DNA of 64,000 nucleotides from Xanthobacteraceae bacterium (GTDB taxonomy: Bacteria > Pseudomonadota > Alphaproteobacteria > Rhizobiales > Xanthobacteraceae). Positions within the stretch are counted from its first letter, which is position 1. Every line of letters starts with the position of its first letter. The position numbers and the translations under genes were made by a program. The notes under the pieces are model-generated. The model did not search any database and was not told the origin of the DNA. It was given only the letters and a program-made list of their open reading frames with translations. The stretch spans positions 1,169,259-1,233,258 of the forward strand of contig JAHBZE010000002.1 in the NCBI GenBank assembly GCA_019635585.1, written 5' to 3'. This document shows positions 1-7,136 of the stretch, one piece after another.

Positions 1-171
1 TTCCGGCATCACGATATCGGTCAGCAGCAGCTCGAAGGGCTCCTCGCGCAGCCGCTGATAGGCCGAGCGGCCATTATCGAAATGCGCGACCTCGTAACCG
101 GCATTCACCAGCGCCTTCACGAGGAACCGGCGCATGTCGTTGTCGTCTTCGGCGAGGAGAATCTTCGGCAT
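1..171 (-). CDS. cpdR: Response regulator CpdR (5' part only; rest off the window)
   Basis: Single-domain receiver protein. In Caulobacter and rhizobia CpdR is dephosphorylated to become the adaptor that brings ClpXP and its substrates together at the cell pole during the cell cycle. The 57 visible residues begin MPKILLAEDDNDMRRF. They carry the acidic pair D9-D10 and the phosphoacceptor D52 in LLLTDIVMPE, with the EEPFELLLTDIVMPE stretch typical of CpdR. The C-terminal half lies beyond base 1. It is divergent from the N-formylglutamate amidohydrolase gene, a neighbour pair common in Hyphomicrobiales as I recall. The ATG at 171 is the only start that gives a complete receiver N-terminus. Confidence 0.9.
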   Translation of the reverse strand, partial: MPKILLAEDDNDMRRFLVKALVNAGYEVAHFDNGRSAYQRLREEPFELLLTDIVMPE

Positions 172-344
172 AATGACCCTTAACGTCCCGGCTCTTTTGT
201 CCCCATTGAGGCGCCCATTTGGGGGGAGCCCGGTAAATGGCCGGTGAAGGTGCATAAAGAAAGCCCCGGCCTTCACAAGGCCTTCCTGCCCTGCCAGAAC
301 CCGAAAGCTGACGTTTTCCTTAATCCCGCCGGACAACCCACTTT

Positions 345-1235
345 ATGAACGCGGAAGTCGTCGAAGAACTGGCCCCGGCCTTCGATATCCAAGAGCCGCT
401 GTCGGCGGAAAGCCCGGTGGTCTGCAATTCGCCCCATAGCGGCAAGTGCTATCCGGCGGCCTTCCTGCGCCAAAGCCGACTCGAACTCGAAACCCTGCGC
501 CGCTCCGAAGATACCTTTGTCGACGAATTGTTCTCCGATGCGCCTGCGCTCGGCGTGCCGCTTATGCGAGCGCATTTCCCGCGCGCCTATCTTGACGTGA
601 ACCGTGAGCCTTACGAACTCGACCCGCGCATGTTCGAGGGGCGGCTCCCCGCCTTCGCCAATACCCGCTCGCTGCGCGTGGCCGGCGGTCTCGGCACTGT
701 TGCCCGCGTGGTCGGAGACGCGCGCGAGATCTATCCGAAGCGCATCCCGGTCGCCGAAGCGCTCGTCCGGATCGAGCAGTTCTACAAGCCGTATCACCGG
801 GCGCTCCGCAAACTCGTGAACCGTGCGCAGAGGGGCTACGGCTTCGCGCTTTTGCTCGACTGCCACTCAATGCCCTCGAATGCGGGCCACCGCGACGAGC
901 GCCCGCGCGCCGACATCGTGCTCGGCGACCGCTACGGCACGAGCTGTTCGGCGGCGATCACGGAGATGGTCGAGCGCACCTTGCGCGCGCAAGGTTACGC
1001 GGTGCTCCGGAACAAGCCCTACGCGGGCGGCTTCATTACCGAACATTACGGCGACCCGGCCACCGGCATGCACGCGCTGCAGATCGAGGTGAATCGCGGG
1101 CTCTATATGGACGAGGCGCGCTACGAGAAGTCCGCAGGCTTCGGTACGCTTCGGGATAACCTCAGCCGGATGCTGGCGGCAGTTGCCGCCTTCACCGAAG
1201 CGGGGCTCGAACCTCTGCCTTACGCCGCCGAATAA
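345..1235 (+). CDS. N-formylglutamate amidohydrolase family protein
   Basis: Likely hydrolyses N-formyl-L-glutamate to glutamate and formate, the last step of one histidine-degradation route, or a related N-formyl amino acid. The 296-residue length fits the family. Visible family motifs are NSPHSG (about residues 28-33), LLLDCHSMP (169-177), ITEHYGDP (231-238) and QIEVNRGLY (246-254); the histidines and acidic residues there are the expected zinc ligands and catalytic groups. No other hut gene is nearby, so a role in histidine catabolism is not shown by context, and the paralogue beside cpdR may have a different substrate. Soluble, with no signal peptide. Confidence 0.85.
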   Translation: MNAEVVEELAPAFDIQEPLSAESPVVCNSPHSGKCYPAAFLRQSRLELETLRRSEDTFVDELFSDAPALGVPLMRAHFPRAYLDVNREPYELDPRMFEGRLPAFANTRSLRVAGGLGTVARVVGDAREIYPKRIPVAEALVRIEQFYKPYHRALRKLVNRAQRGYGFALLLDCHSMPSNAGHRDERPRADIVLGDRYGTSCSAAITEMVERTLRAQGYAVLRNKPYAGGFITEHYGDPATGMHALQIEVNRGLYMDEARYEKSAGFGTLRDNLSRMLAAVAAFTEAGLEPLPYAAE

Positions 1236-1239
1236 CCGC

Positions 1240-1276
1240 GAAAATAAAGAGGCCGCTACAGTTGCCTGTAGCGGCC
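1240..1276 (-). terminator. Intrinsic terminator, best read on the minus strand
   Basis: A perfect 10-bp stem, GGCCGCTACA at 1251-1260 and its complement at 1267-1276, closes a 6-nt loop. On the minus strand it is followed by TCTTTATTTT, a U-rich tail. On the plus strand no T-run follows. It therefore ends minus-strand transcription coming from the MFS gene or from the small RNA candidate, although the stem lies just after the plus-strand amidohydrolase stop. Confidence 0.75.
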
Positions 1277-1440
1277 CAAGTCTAGGGAGGAAACGCCCAA
1301 GGAGGGCGGCGAAAACGCGACGCCATCGCGTATCGCACCGCAACAATATGCTCCCGCACCGCAAAATACGCAAGCACTCCTTACATAACATTTCAGGGAT
1401 AGGCCGGCCAAATTTGGGAGGAAAACTACAATAGAATCAA
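1251..1440 (-). ncRNA. Candidate small RNA with three anti-Shine-Dalgarno CCUCC motifs
   Basis: No convincing gene fills 1236-1481. Read on the minus strand this stretch carries three C-rich, ribosome-binding-site-complementary motifs: CCTCCC (complement of 1416-1421), CCCTCCTTGGG inside a small hairpin with GCCC/GGGC arms (1295-1307), and CCTCCC (1285-1290). The strong terminator at 1240-1276 follows. Repeated CCUCC motifs ahead of a terminator are the design of known alphaproteobacterial anti-SD small RNAs (alpha-r14 and cuckoo RNA types). The 5' end is uncertain and I see only a weak promoter near 1443-1471. It could instead be a 3'-UTR fragment of the MFS mRNA. Confidence 0.4.
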
Positions 1441-1481
1441 AGTTTTAATCGGCCTACCCGCCCGTATGCAAAATTGAAATC

Positions 1482-2768
1482 CTAGCCATGCAGCTTGGGA
1501 TCTCGGGCGAAGAGGTAGGCGAGAATCGAAAGGGCCAAGAGTCCCGCCACCACCCCGAACGACATCTGATAGGCCGCGAGCGGATAGACCGTCTGATTCG
1601 GAGCCATGACTTCGATCACCGCGCCCACCACGGTCTGGAAGATGAAGGCGCCGCCCATGGTCGCGAGATTGAACAGCGTCAACCCGCGGCCGACGAATTG
1701 CGGGGGGAACAGCGCCCGCCCCTGCGCGGTCAGCACCGGCGCAAAGCCGGTCACGAGACCATAAAGCGCGAACCACACAAGCAGCACGCCTTCGTTCATC
1801 TTCCCAGCGAGCGCGAGCCAGATCAGCATCAAGAGCACCATGCCTGAGCCGAGCAGAACCGGCGTGCGATAGTTGCCGAACAGGCGATCCGCCGGTCCCC
1901 ACACGAACACCGAGATCGTACTCGCGACGGCAAGCACCAGCAGATAGAATCCGCGCGTCGGCAGGTCGTAGCCGTACACATGCGCGAGATAAGGTCCGCC
2001 CCACAGCCCGAGAATGGCGATCAGCACCGCGTAATTCGAGACAAACATTGCGAAGATCGGCCAGAACGACGGCGTGCGGGTTACGACGAGCAAACCGCGC
2101 AGACTCTCCCGGAAGTTTTCTTTCTTGTGCTCCGGTTTCGGCACGCCCGGCGGATCGTCGCTGACCCACCACAACACGATCAGTCCCGAAAGACCGGCGA
2201 GCGCTGCCACGATCACGAAACTTGCCCGCCAGCCGATGGTCCCCGCCGCCAAGGCGAGCGGCGCGGTAGCCGCGAGCAGTCCGAGACCCGACAAACCGAG
2301 TTGCGCGCCGACCACGGTCGAAAAATATTTCGGCTGGAACCAGCGCGCGTAAATCGCAAGCGGCGCGACGTAAAAGCTCGAGCAGCCCAGCGCCATCAGC
2401 ACCCGGCCCAGAATGAGCGTGTTCTGGTCCGGTCCCAGCGCGAACACGATGCAACCCGCGACCGCGATCGCGGTCGACCAGAGCATGGTCATGCGTGGGC
2501 CGAACCGGTCGATCAGCATCCCGACCGGGATCTGCGCGACCGCGAAGGCCAGAAAGAAGGAACTCGACAGCAGCGCGAGCCCGGACGCGCTGATTTTGAG
2601 CTCGGTGACGAGGTTGGGCGCGATCACGCCGACTGCGCTCCGGAGGAATTGGCTGACAAGCTGTGCCGACGACAAGACGACGACGAGCCAGATGCCACCC
2701 CACAGATCGAGCTGTGTTCCCGGCTGCGCCTTGCCGGCACCACCCGCGCCATTGTGCTCATCCTTCAA
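1482..2768 (-). CDS. MFS transporter
   Basis: Twelve-helix major facilitator superfamily permease of 428 residues in the inner membrane. After a short hydrophilic N-terminus the first helix starts near residue 25. The MFS loop 2-3 signature appears as GMLIDRFGPRMTMLW. A central polar loop (SDDPPGVPKPEHKKENF) separates the two six-helix halves. The overall pattern resembles anion:cation symporter or nitrate/organic-acid type MFS proteins, but the substrate cannot be read from sequence. It stands alone, convergent with the amidohydrolase, and the next plus-strand gene is unrelated. The ATG at 2768 is taken as the start; no better one lies close before the first helix. Confidence 0.8.
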   Translation of the reverse strand: MKDEHNGAGGAGKAQPGTQLDLWGGIWLVVVLSSAQLVSQFLRSAVGVIAPNLVTELKISASGLALLSSSFFLAFAVAQIPVGMLIDRFGPRMTMLWSTAIAVAGCIVFALGPDQNTLILGRVLMALGCSSFYVAPLAIYARWFQPKYFSTVVGAQLGLSGLGLLAATAPLALAAGTIGWRASFVIVAALAGLSGLIVLWWVSDDPPGVPKPEHKKENFRESLRGLLVVTRTPSFWPIFAMFVSNYAVLIAILGLWGGPYLAHVYGYDLPTRGFYLLVLAVASTISVFVWGPADRLFGNYRTPVLLGSGMVLLMLIWLALAGKMNEGVLLVWFALYGLVTGFAPVLTAQGRALFPPQFVGRGLTLFNLATMGGAFIFQTVVGAVIEVMAPNQTVYPLAAYQMSFGVVAGLLALSILAYLFARDPKLHG

Positions 2769-2930
2769 GCGCCGGCTCTCCCAAGAGTATTTTTTATGGG
2801 CATTCGCCCTTATCGGTCCCGGTCCGTGCCATGACGGGACGGTGACTTCAACCGTCCGGCGCGCAGTCAGCCGTTGCTTGAATCACATGCCGCCCGCTAG
2901 ATTGCGGGCCTCTTTAGGGGAGCGATTTCA

Positions 2931-3254
2931 ATGACGTACCGTACCGTTCTTGCTGCCGTATTCGTCGCGGGCATCACCGCCGTGACCGCGACCGCGTCCT
3001 TCGCGCAATGGGCCCAGGCCGAACGCGAAGAATTCGCACGCGATTGCGTGCAGGCTTGCCGTAACAACGACAAGGTCCCCGCCGACCGCAAAGGCCAGTG
3101 CGTCGATTACTGCGCCTGCGTAGGCGACGCCGCCGAGCGCACCGAACCGAACTACAAAGTTCTGAACGACGACTTCCTCCAGCAGCGCGACACCGAGCGC
3201 GTTCGCGCCGTAAAGAACTCGGTTCCCGCCTGCAATCAGAGGGCGTTCCGCTGA
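2931..3254 (+). CDS. Small secreted protein with a twin CX3C motif
   Basis: A 107-residue protein with a clear Sec signal peptide (residues 1-25, ending TASFA), so periplasmic or secreted. The mature part has six cysteines: C39-x3-C43, C57-x3-C61, C63 and C101. The 13-residue gap between the two CX3C pairs suggests a disulphide-stapled helical hairpin. The middle is charged and helix-prone. AGGGGAG upstream gives a good ribosome-binding site for the ATG at 2931. It precedes the phosphatase gene by 18 bp and is probably co-transcribed. I do not recognise a named family and propose no function beyond a small disulphide-rich envelope protein. Confidence 0.75.
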   Translation: MTYRTVLAAVFVAGITAVTATASFAQWAQAEREEFARDCVQACRNNDKVPADRKGQCVDYCACVGDAAERTEPNYKVLNDDFLQQRDTERVRAVKNSVPACNQRAFR

Positions 3255-3272
3255 GCTGACCGGACAAACGCA

Positions 3273-4055
3273 ATGGGTGCCGTCGACTTCGCGGCTTTTG
3301 TCGATGAACTCGCGAAAGTCGCGGGCGACGCCATCCTGCCGTTTTTCCGCACGGCGCTTTCGATCGAGAACAAGAAACTCAAAGGCGCATTCGATCCCGT
3401 CACTGCCGCCGATCGCGCGGCGGAGACGGCGATGCGCGCGCTGATCCGCAAAACCTTTCCCGCACACGGCATCGTCGGTGAGGAATTCGACGACGTGAAA
3501 AGCGACGCGCCCTACACGTGGGTGCTCGACCCGATCGACGGCACCAAATCCTTCATCGCCGGCATGCCGGTGTGGGGGACGCTGATCGGCCTCTGCAAGG
3601 ACGACATGCCGGTCTACGGCATGATGGCCCAGCCCTTCATCGGCGAGCGCTTCACCGGCGACGGCGCAAAGGCGAAATATCGCGGACCCGCGGGCGAACG
3701 AAAACTCATGACGCGCGCCTGCGCGTCGCTCGGCGACGCGCTTCTTTTCACGACGAGCCCGCATCTGTTCCAGCCTGACGAACGGACCCGCTTCGACAGC
3801 GTCGAGAAGCACGTTCGCCTCTCGCGCTACGGCGGCGATTGCTACGCCTATTGCATGGTCGCCGCCGGATACGCCGATCTCGTGATCGAAGCGGGACTCG
3901 ATGCTTACGATATTGTGCCGCTAATCCCCATCATCGAAGGCGCGGGCGGCATCGTCACGAACTGGCAGGGCGAGAGTGCCGTAAACGGCGGCCAGATTGT
4001 CGCCGCCGGAGACAAGCGCGTGCACACGGCCGCGCTCGAATTTCTGAACAAGTAA
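3273..4055 (+). CDS. hisN: Inositol-monophosphatase-family phosphatase (probable histidinol-phosphatase)
   Basis: Mg-dependent phosphatase of the IMPase fold, 260 residues. The metal-binding signatures are E70 in GIVGEEF, DPIDGTKSF (D86, D89) and DAYDIVPL (D213), followed by EGAGGIVTNWQG. The WVLDPIDGTKSF form and the subfamily-specific C-terminal half match the HisN-type histidinol-phosphate phosphatases of actinobacteria and alphaproteobacteria rather than SuhB. No other histidine gene is nearby, so the histidinol-phosphate substrate comes from family resemblance alone. It ends 3 bp from the convergent hydrolase gene. Confidence 0.8.
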   Translation: MGAVDFAAFVDELAKVAGDAILPFFRTALSIENKKLKGAFDPVTAADRAAETAMRALIRKTFPAHGIVGEEFDDVKSDAPYTWVLDPIDGTKSFIAGMPVWGTLIGLCKDDMPVYGMMAQPFIGERFTGDGAKAKYRGPAGERKLMTRACASLGDALLFTTSPHLFQPDERTRFDSVEKHVRLSRYGGDCYAYCMVAAGYADLVIEAGLDAYDIVPLIPIIEGAGGIVTNWQGESAVNGGQIVAAGDKRVHTAALEFLNK

Positions 4056-4057
4056 TT

Positions 4058-5002
4058 CTACGCCGCCGAACCCGGCACGAAAGCGTCGAACGCCGCCCAA
4101 AATTGCGAGCGAATGGAATCGCGCTCCATCAGGATTTCGTGGCGGCTGCCGGGGATCACGATGATCGCGCCGGCGCGAAGCCGGATCGCAAATTTCTCCG
4201 CGGCCACGGTCGATACCAGCCGGTCGTCGCCGGCCGCGATGATCAAAATCGGTTGGTGCAACTTCGCGGGATACTCCGGCTGTTCGAACTCGTCGATCTG
4301 GCGGAATGACGCCGCGATCCACGACATCGTCGGCGAGCCTAGCCCCAGCATGGGCTCTGCTTCGACGATCGCAGCGATCCGCTCGTAACGCACCGGATCC
4401 GATGAAACCGGATTGCCGTAGAACGGACGATTGGTGACCGCGACCGCGCTGCCGCCGGGGATATAGCGGCTACCGAAGCCGATCGCCGCCATGACGCGCG
4501 TGAACAATCTAGAGAGATTCCGGTAGCGTTTGATGCGCAGGTCGATCATCGGCGCGCAGAGAACGACGCGGTCGAACCAGCGTCTTTCTTCGTGAAGCGC
4601 ACGCAGAATATTCGCGGCGCCCATCGAATGTGCGAGTGCGAAATAGGGCGGCGGGCAATCCGGCAACACAATCTCTTTCATGAAGGCATCGAGATCGAGC
4701 TGGAATTCCGAAAAATCGCCGACATGACCCTTGCGCGGGTCCGCTAGTTCCCGCGCCGAACCGCCCTGTCCTCGCCAGTCCAGCACCGCTACCGCGAAAC
4801 CGCGCGCCCGCAATTCGCGGACGACTTCGAAATATTTTTCGATCATCTCGGCGCGGCCGGGAAATAAGCAGACCGTGCCTTTTCGCTTGGTCCCTCCTGC
4901 GGGCCAGCGCGCGAAGCGCAAGCCGACGCCGTCGGCGGCTTTGATAAAACCGCTGACCGCTTCTTCCGGGATCGGATTCGATAAGATGGAAGTGAGACTC
5001 AT
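4058..5002 (-). CDS. Alpha/beta hydrolase (monoacylglycerol lipase / lysophospholipase type)
   Basis: A 314-residue serine hydrolase. The oxyanion/lid region is LFPGRAEMIEKYFEVV. The nucleophile elbow is the variant AHSMGA (Ser126). The acid is in AAGDDRLVS (about residue 262) and the histidine in GSRHEIL (about 289). This arrangement is the Hydrolase_4 / PldB group acting on monoacylglycerols or lysophospholipids. I chose the ATG at 5002 (MSLTSIL). A GTG at 5032 is in frame but has no better ribosome-binding site. Convergent with the phosphatase gene. No signal peptide, so cytoplasmic or membrane-associated. Confidence 0.8.
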   Translation of the reverse strand: MSLTSILSNPIPEEAVSGFIKAADGVGLRFARWPAGGTKRKGTVCLFPGRAEMIEKYFEVVRELRARGFAVAVLDWRGQGGSARELADPRKGHVGDFSEFQLDLDAFMKEIVLPDCPPPYFALAHSMGAANILRALHEERRWFDRVVLCAPMIDLRIKRYRNLSRLFTRVMAAIGFGSRYIPGGSAVAVTNRPFYGNPVSSDPVRYERIAAIVEAEPMLGLGSPTMSWIAASFRQIDEFEQPEYPAKLHQPILIIAAGDDRLVSTVAAEKFAIRLRAGAIIVIPGSRHEILMERDSIRSQFWAAFDAFVPGSAA

Positions 5003-5045
5003 GCGGCAAGATGCGTACAATGACGCCCGCACTCCGGCAACGGCG

Positions 5046-5456
5046 CTATTTCTTTTTCGGTGAAATCTGGCTCAGGCCGACGATCTCGCCAGTGCGGACG
5101 TTGAACACCACACGGACTTTCATGCCGTAGGGATCGACGGCCTGAAACACGTAATTCTCGCCGCGCCGCGTCAGCCCGGTGATGTTGCTGAAGCCCTGCG
5201 CTTCCAGCCGTTGCACGATGTTGCCACCCGTCGCCGGTTCCTGTGCAACTATTGAAGACGGCTGCACCAGAGGCGTGCCGGTCGAAAGCATCGCGATCAC
5301 CCGCCGGTCGAGCGCAGGCGGCCGGTCCATGGCCAGAAGCTTTTTCCCGGCGGTCTTGCCCGCGCTCGCGGCGCGGACCGCGGCATCCGAGACGTCAGTT
5401 GCGAGGAGCGCGAAGAGCGCTACCGCCGGTATCCGGGCTGCTCGCTTCAGGTTCAT
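5046..5456 (-). CDS. Secreted protein with a C-terminal PepSY-like repeat
   Basis: A 136-residue protein with an N-terminal signal segment (RAARIPAVALFALLATDVSDA), so periplasmic. The C-terminal 60 residues run through an IVQRLEAQGFSNI helix and a paired beta-strand section ending VRVVFNVRTGEIVGLSQI, the pattern of PepSY-like small periplasmic domains. The lysine-rich tail (SPKKK) ends the protein. The protein encoded at 6218-7051 carries an alignable domain, so the two may be paralogues around the heat-shock gene. Function unknown. Confidence 0.65.
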   Translation of the reverse strand: MNLKRAARIPAVALFALLATDVSDAAVRAASAGKTAGKKLLAMDRPPALDRRVIAMLSTGTPLVQPSSIVAQEPATGGNIVQRLEAQGFSNITGLTRRGENYVFQAVDPYGMKVRVVFNVRTGEIVGLSQISPKKK

Positions 5457-5554
5457 TGCTAACGCCTATCGCCCCGCATCTTGATCGCCCAGACCACATG
5501 AATATAGCCCGAACGTAACCCGGCACCGTGTTCATGTAGGCGGTGCGGCCGGGG

Positions 5555-5582
5555 CTTGAACCCCCAAAAACCACGCCCATAT
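5555..5582 (+). promoter_or_regulatory. RpoH (sigma-32) heat-shock promoter
   Basis: The -35 element CTTGAA (5555-5560), a 14-nt spacer and the -10 element GCCCATAT (5575-5582) match the heat-shock sigma consensus CTTGAA-N13-15-CCCCATNT at all but one position. Transcription would start near 5590, giving a leader of about 100 nt for the Hsp20 gene. The GGGG-CTTGAA-CCCC context makes it look like a tRNA T-arm, which it is not. Confidence 0.8.
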
Positions 5583-5590
5583 GCCTTTTT

Positions 5591-5690
5591 GTGCAGGCCA
5601 TCCGGCTGCATCGTCCGTCGGTTTGGCTACGGCAAACCGGATTTGCGGACGCGCAACATTCTGCATGTCGCTTCACAAGGAGGATATGTC
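5591..5690 (+). promoter_or_regulatory. ROSE-type RNA thermometer in the hsp20 leader
   Basis: Three successive hairpins fill the leader. The first is TGCAG..CTGCA at 5592-5610. The second has an outer GTCCG/CGGAC stem (5613-5617 with 5646-5650) around CGGTTTG/CAAACCG (5619-5625 with 5633-5639). The third, CATGTC-G-CTT (5664-5673), pairs with GAGGATATG (5680-5688) and buries the AGGAGG ribosome-binding site. The UCGCU with its bulged G opposite the Shine-Dalgarno is the hallmark of ROSE elements that repress rhizobial small heat-shock genes at low temperature. Confidence 0.8.
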
Positions 5691-6161
5691 ATGCGTGGAT
5701 TCGATCTCACCCCCCTTTACCGCTCCACGGTCGGCTTCGACCGCATGTTTTCGCTGCTCGACGGTTCCTTCGAGAACCAGGGCCAGACGACCTACCCACC
5801 CTATAATATCGAGCGCACCGGTGAAGATGCCTATCGTATCACCGTCGCCGTCGCGGGCTTCACCGACAAGGAACTCAATATCGAGGTGAAGGAAAACGCT
5901 CTCACCATCCGCGGCGAGAAAACCGTGACCGAGTCGGAAGACAAGCCCGAGCTGCTCTATCAGGGCATCGCGGCCCGCGCCTTCGAGCGCCGCTTCCAGC
6001 TTGCGGACCACGTCGAGGTAACCGGCGCCAGTGTCGAGAATGGCTTGCTGCACGTCGATCTCGTGCGCCGCATTCCCGAAGCCAAAAAGCCGCGCCAGAT
6101 TCCGATCGGCAAGGCCAATGGCGAAGCAAAAGTGATCGACGCGACCGCGAAGGCCGCCTAA
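5691..6161 (+). CDS. ibpA: Small heat-shock protein, Hsp20 / alpha-crystallin family (IbpA-like)
   Basis: ATP-independent holdase chaperone of 156 residues. The N-terminus MRGFDLTPLYRSTVGFDRMF is the IbpA/class A type. The alpha-crystallin domain runs from about residue 37 (PPYNIERTGED) to GLLHVDLVRRIPE near residue 130, followed by a short tail. I chose the ATG at 5691 because AAGGAGGATAT lies directly upstream and inside the thermometer hairpin; a longer in-frame reading from 5556 would run through the promoter and leader. Expression should be doubly heat-controlled, by sigma-32 at transcription and by ROSE melting at translation. Confidence 0.92.
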   Translation: MRGFDLTPLYRSTVGFDRMFSLLDGSFENQGQTTYPPYNIERTGEDAYRITVAVAGFTDKELNIEVKENALTIRGEKTVTESEDKPELLYQGIAARAFERRFQLADHVEVTGASVENGLLHVDLVRRIPEAKKPRQIPIGKANGEAKVIDATAKAA

Positions 6162-6185
6162 CGGACATCGGCATAAAAAACGAAA

Positions 6186-6211
6186 GGGCCTCCGGTTGGA
6201 GGCCCTTTTTT
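6186..6211 (+). terminator. Intrinsic terminator, bidirectional
   Basis: The stem GGGCCTCC (6186-6193) and GGAGGCCC (6198-6205) with a GGTT loop is followed by six T (6206-6211). A-rich sequence on the other flank allows it to serve the convergent minus-strand gene ending at 6218 as well. Confidence 0.9.
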
Positions 6212-6217
6212 GTTTTT

Positions 6218-7051
6218 TCAGAACGGCGGCTGCACCGGCGGCAGCCCTGTCGGGGTTTGTTTCTTCGGTGCATCGAAGGTCGGCACCGCTCCCGTCGTCT
6301 GCTGATCGGGTGAACGCTGCGTATCGGCAGCCGGCATCTTCGGCGCCTGCGCCGATTTCGGCATGTCGTTCTTTTTCTGCGCGTCCGCTTTCGGGTCGTC
6401 CTTCTTCTTGATTTCGGCCTTCGGCGCTTCGTCCGGGCGGGTTTGCGGCGAAGGTGTCTTCTGCTTGTCCTTGTCCGTCAGCGATGCGGTCTTGTCGCTC
6501 TTGTTGTCTTTCGAATCTTTCTTCTTCGCCGTCTTGGTTTTCGCCGCCGGCGCATGCTTGTTGTCGCCGCGTTGGTCGAACGGAATCACGTTCGGGCCCT
6601 GTTGCGGCTGCGCATTCGGACGCGACGGCGGCCAGTCGGCCGGACGCTGGTTCGGCGGCGCATCGCGATAATCGTAGTCCGGTCCGTCGTCGTCGAAATC
6701 GCGCTGCGGCCCATAAGGCGGCGGGTTGATCGAAACCACGCGCGGCGGCACGGGACGGCGCAACACGTCGATCACGCGGCCGTTGTAGCCGTCGATGAGC
6801 ACGCGCACCTGCCGGCCTTCGCGGTCGACCGCGTGCGTGACCCATAGCGGGCCGCGCGGGCGCGGCTCGGCGACGGGCTGAAAGCCTAGCGAACGCACCA
6901 TCTCCTCGATGTGCTGCGGAGGAATTCTTCCGCCATAGGCGGGCGGCGATGGCGGCCCCCAATATTGCGCGGACGCCGGCGTCACCGCCGCGAGGGCGAG
7001 CAACGCGGCCGGCAAAATGGAGGAACGCAAAACTTTTTCTCGAATTGTCAC
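6218..7051 (-). CDS. Secreted protein with PepSY-like domain and long Pro/Lys/Asp-rich disordered tail
   Basis: A 277-residue protein. The GTG at 7051 is preceded by GGGGAGAG and gives a clean signal peptide (VLRSSILPAALLALAAVTPASAQ). A folded segment of about 55 residues follows (HIEEMVRSLGF through VRVLIDGYNGRVIDVL), alignable with the 5046-5456 protein. The remaining half is low complexity: proline- and aspartate-rich, then lysine-rich blocks such as KTKTAKKKDSKDNK. A longer in-frame reading to 7165 would overlap the upstream gene and put a charged stretch before the signal peptide. Probably periplasmic. Function unknown. Confidence 0.7.
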   Translation of the reverse strand: MTIREKVLRSSILPAALLALAAVTPASAQYWGPPSPPAYGGRIPPQHIEEMVRSLGFQPVAEPRPRGPLWVTHAVDREGRQVRVLIDGYNGRVIDVLRRPVPPRVVSINPPPYGPQRDFDDDGPDYDYRDAPPNQRPADWPPSRPNAQPQQGPNVIPFDQRGDNKHAPAAKTKTAKKKDSKDNKSDKTASLTDKDKQKTPSPQTRPDEAPKAEIKKKDDPKADAQKKNDMPKSAQAPKMPAADTQRSPDQQTTGAVPTFDAPKKQTPTGLPPVQPPF

Positions 7052-7104
7052 GGCAGCTCTCCCCGTAAAGACGAGCCGCCCCCCACCGGGTGGAAATATC
7101 GCAG

Positions 7105-7136
7105 CCCGATTGCGGCGGTCTTGCGACCGTATCGGG
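7105..7136 (-). terminator. Hairpin after the copper-type operon
   Basis: Nested inverted repeat: CCCGAT (7105-7110) with ATCGGG (7131-7136), and inside it CGGTC (7116-7120) with GACCG (7125-7129). It starts immediately after the stop of the minus-strand gene at 7137. No U-run follows, so it may be a processing or Rho-linked stem rather than a complete intrinsic terminator. Confidence 0.45.

Noticed and set aside
1183..1434. 83-codon plus-strand frame covering the end of the amidohydrolase gene and the small-RNA region
   Set aside because: Starts inside the amidohydrolase coding sequence, is Arg/Lys/Ser-rich and reads through the terminator stem; no ribosome-binding site.
5541..5565. tRNA T-arm-like sequence on the minus strand (GGTTCAAGCC)
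   Set aside because: No matching acceptor, D or anticodon arms lie upstream; the bases are fully explained by the sigma-32 promoter of the Hsp20 gene.
5673..6962. 429-codon minus-strand open frame across ibpA and the Pro/Lys-rich gene
   Set aside because: It runs antisense to the Hsp20 gene and out of frame with the exported protein; the terminator at 6186-6211 lies inside it.
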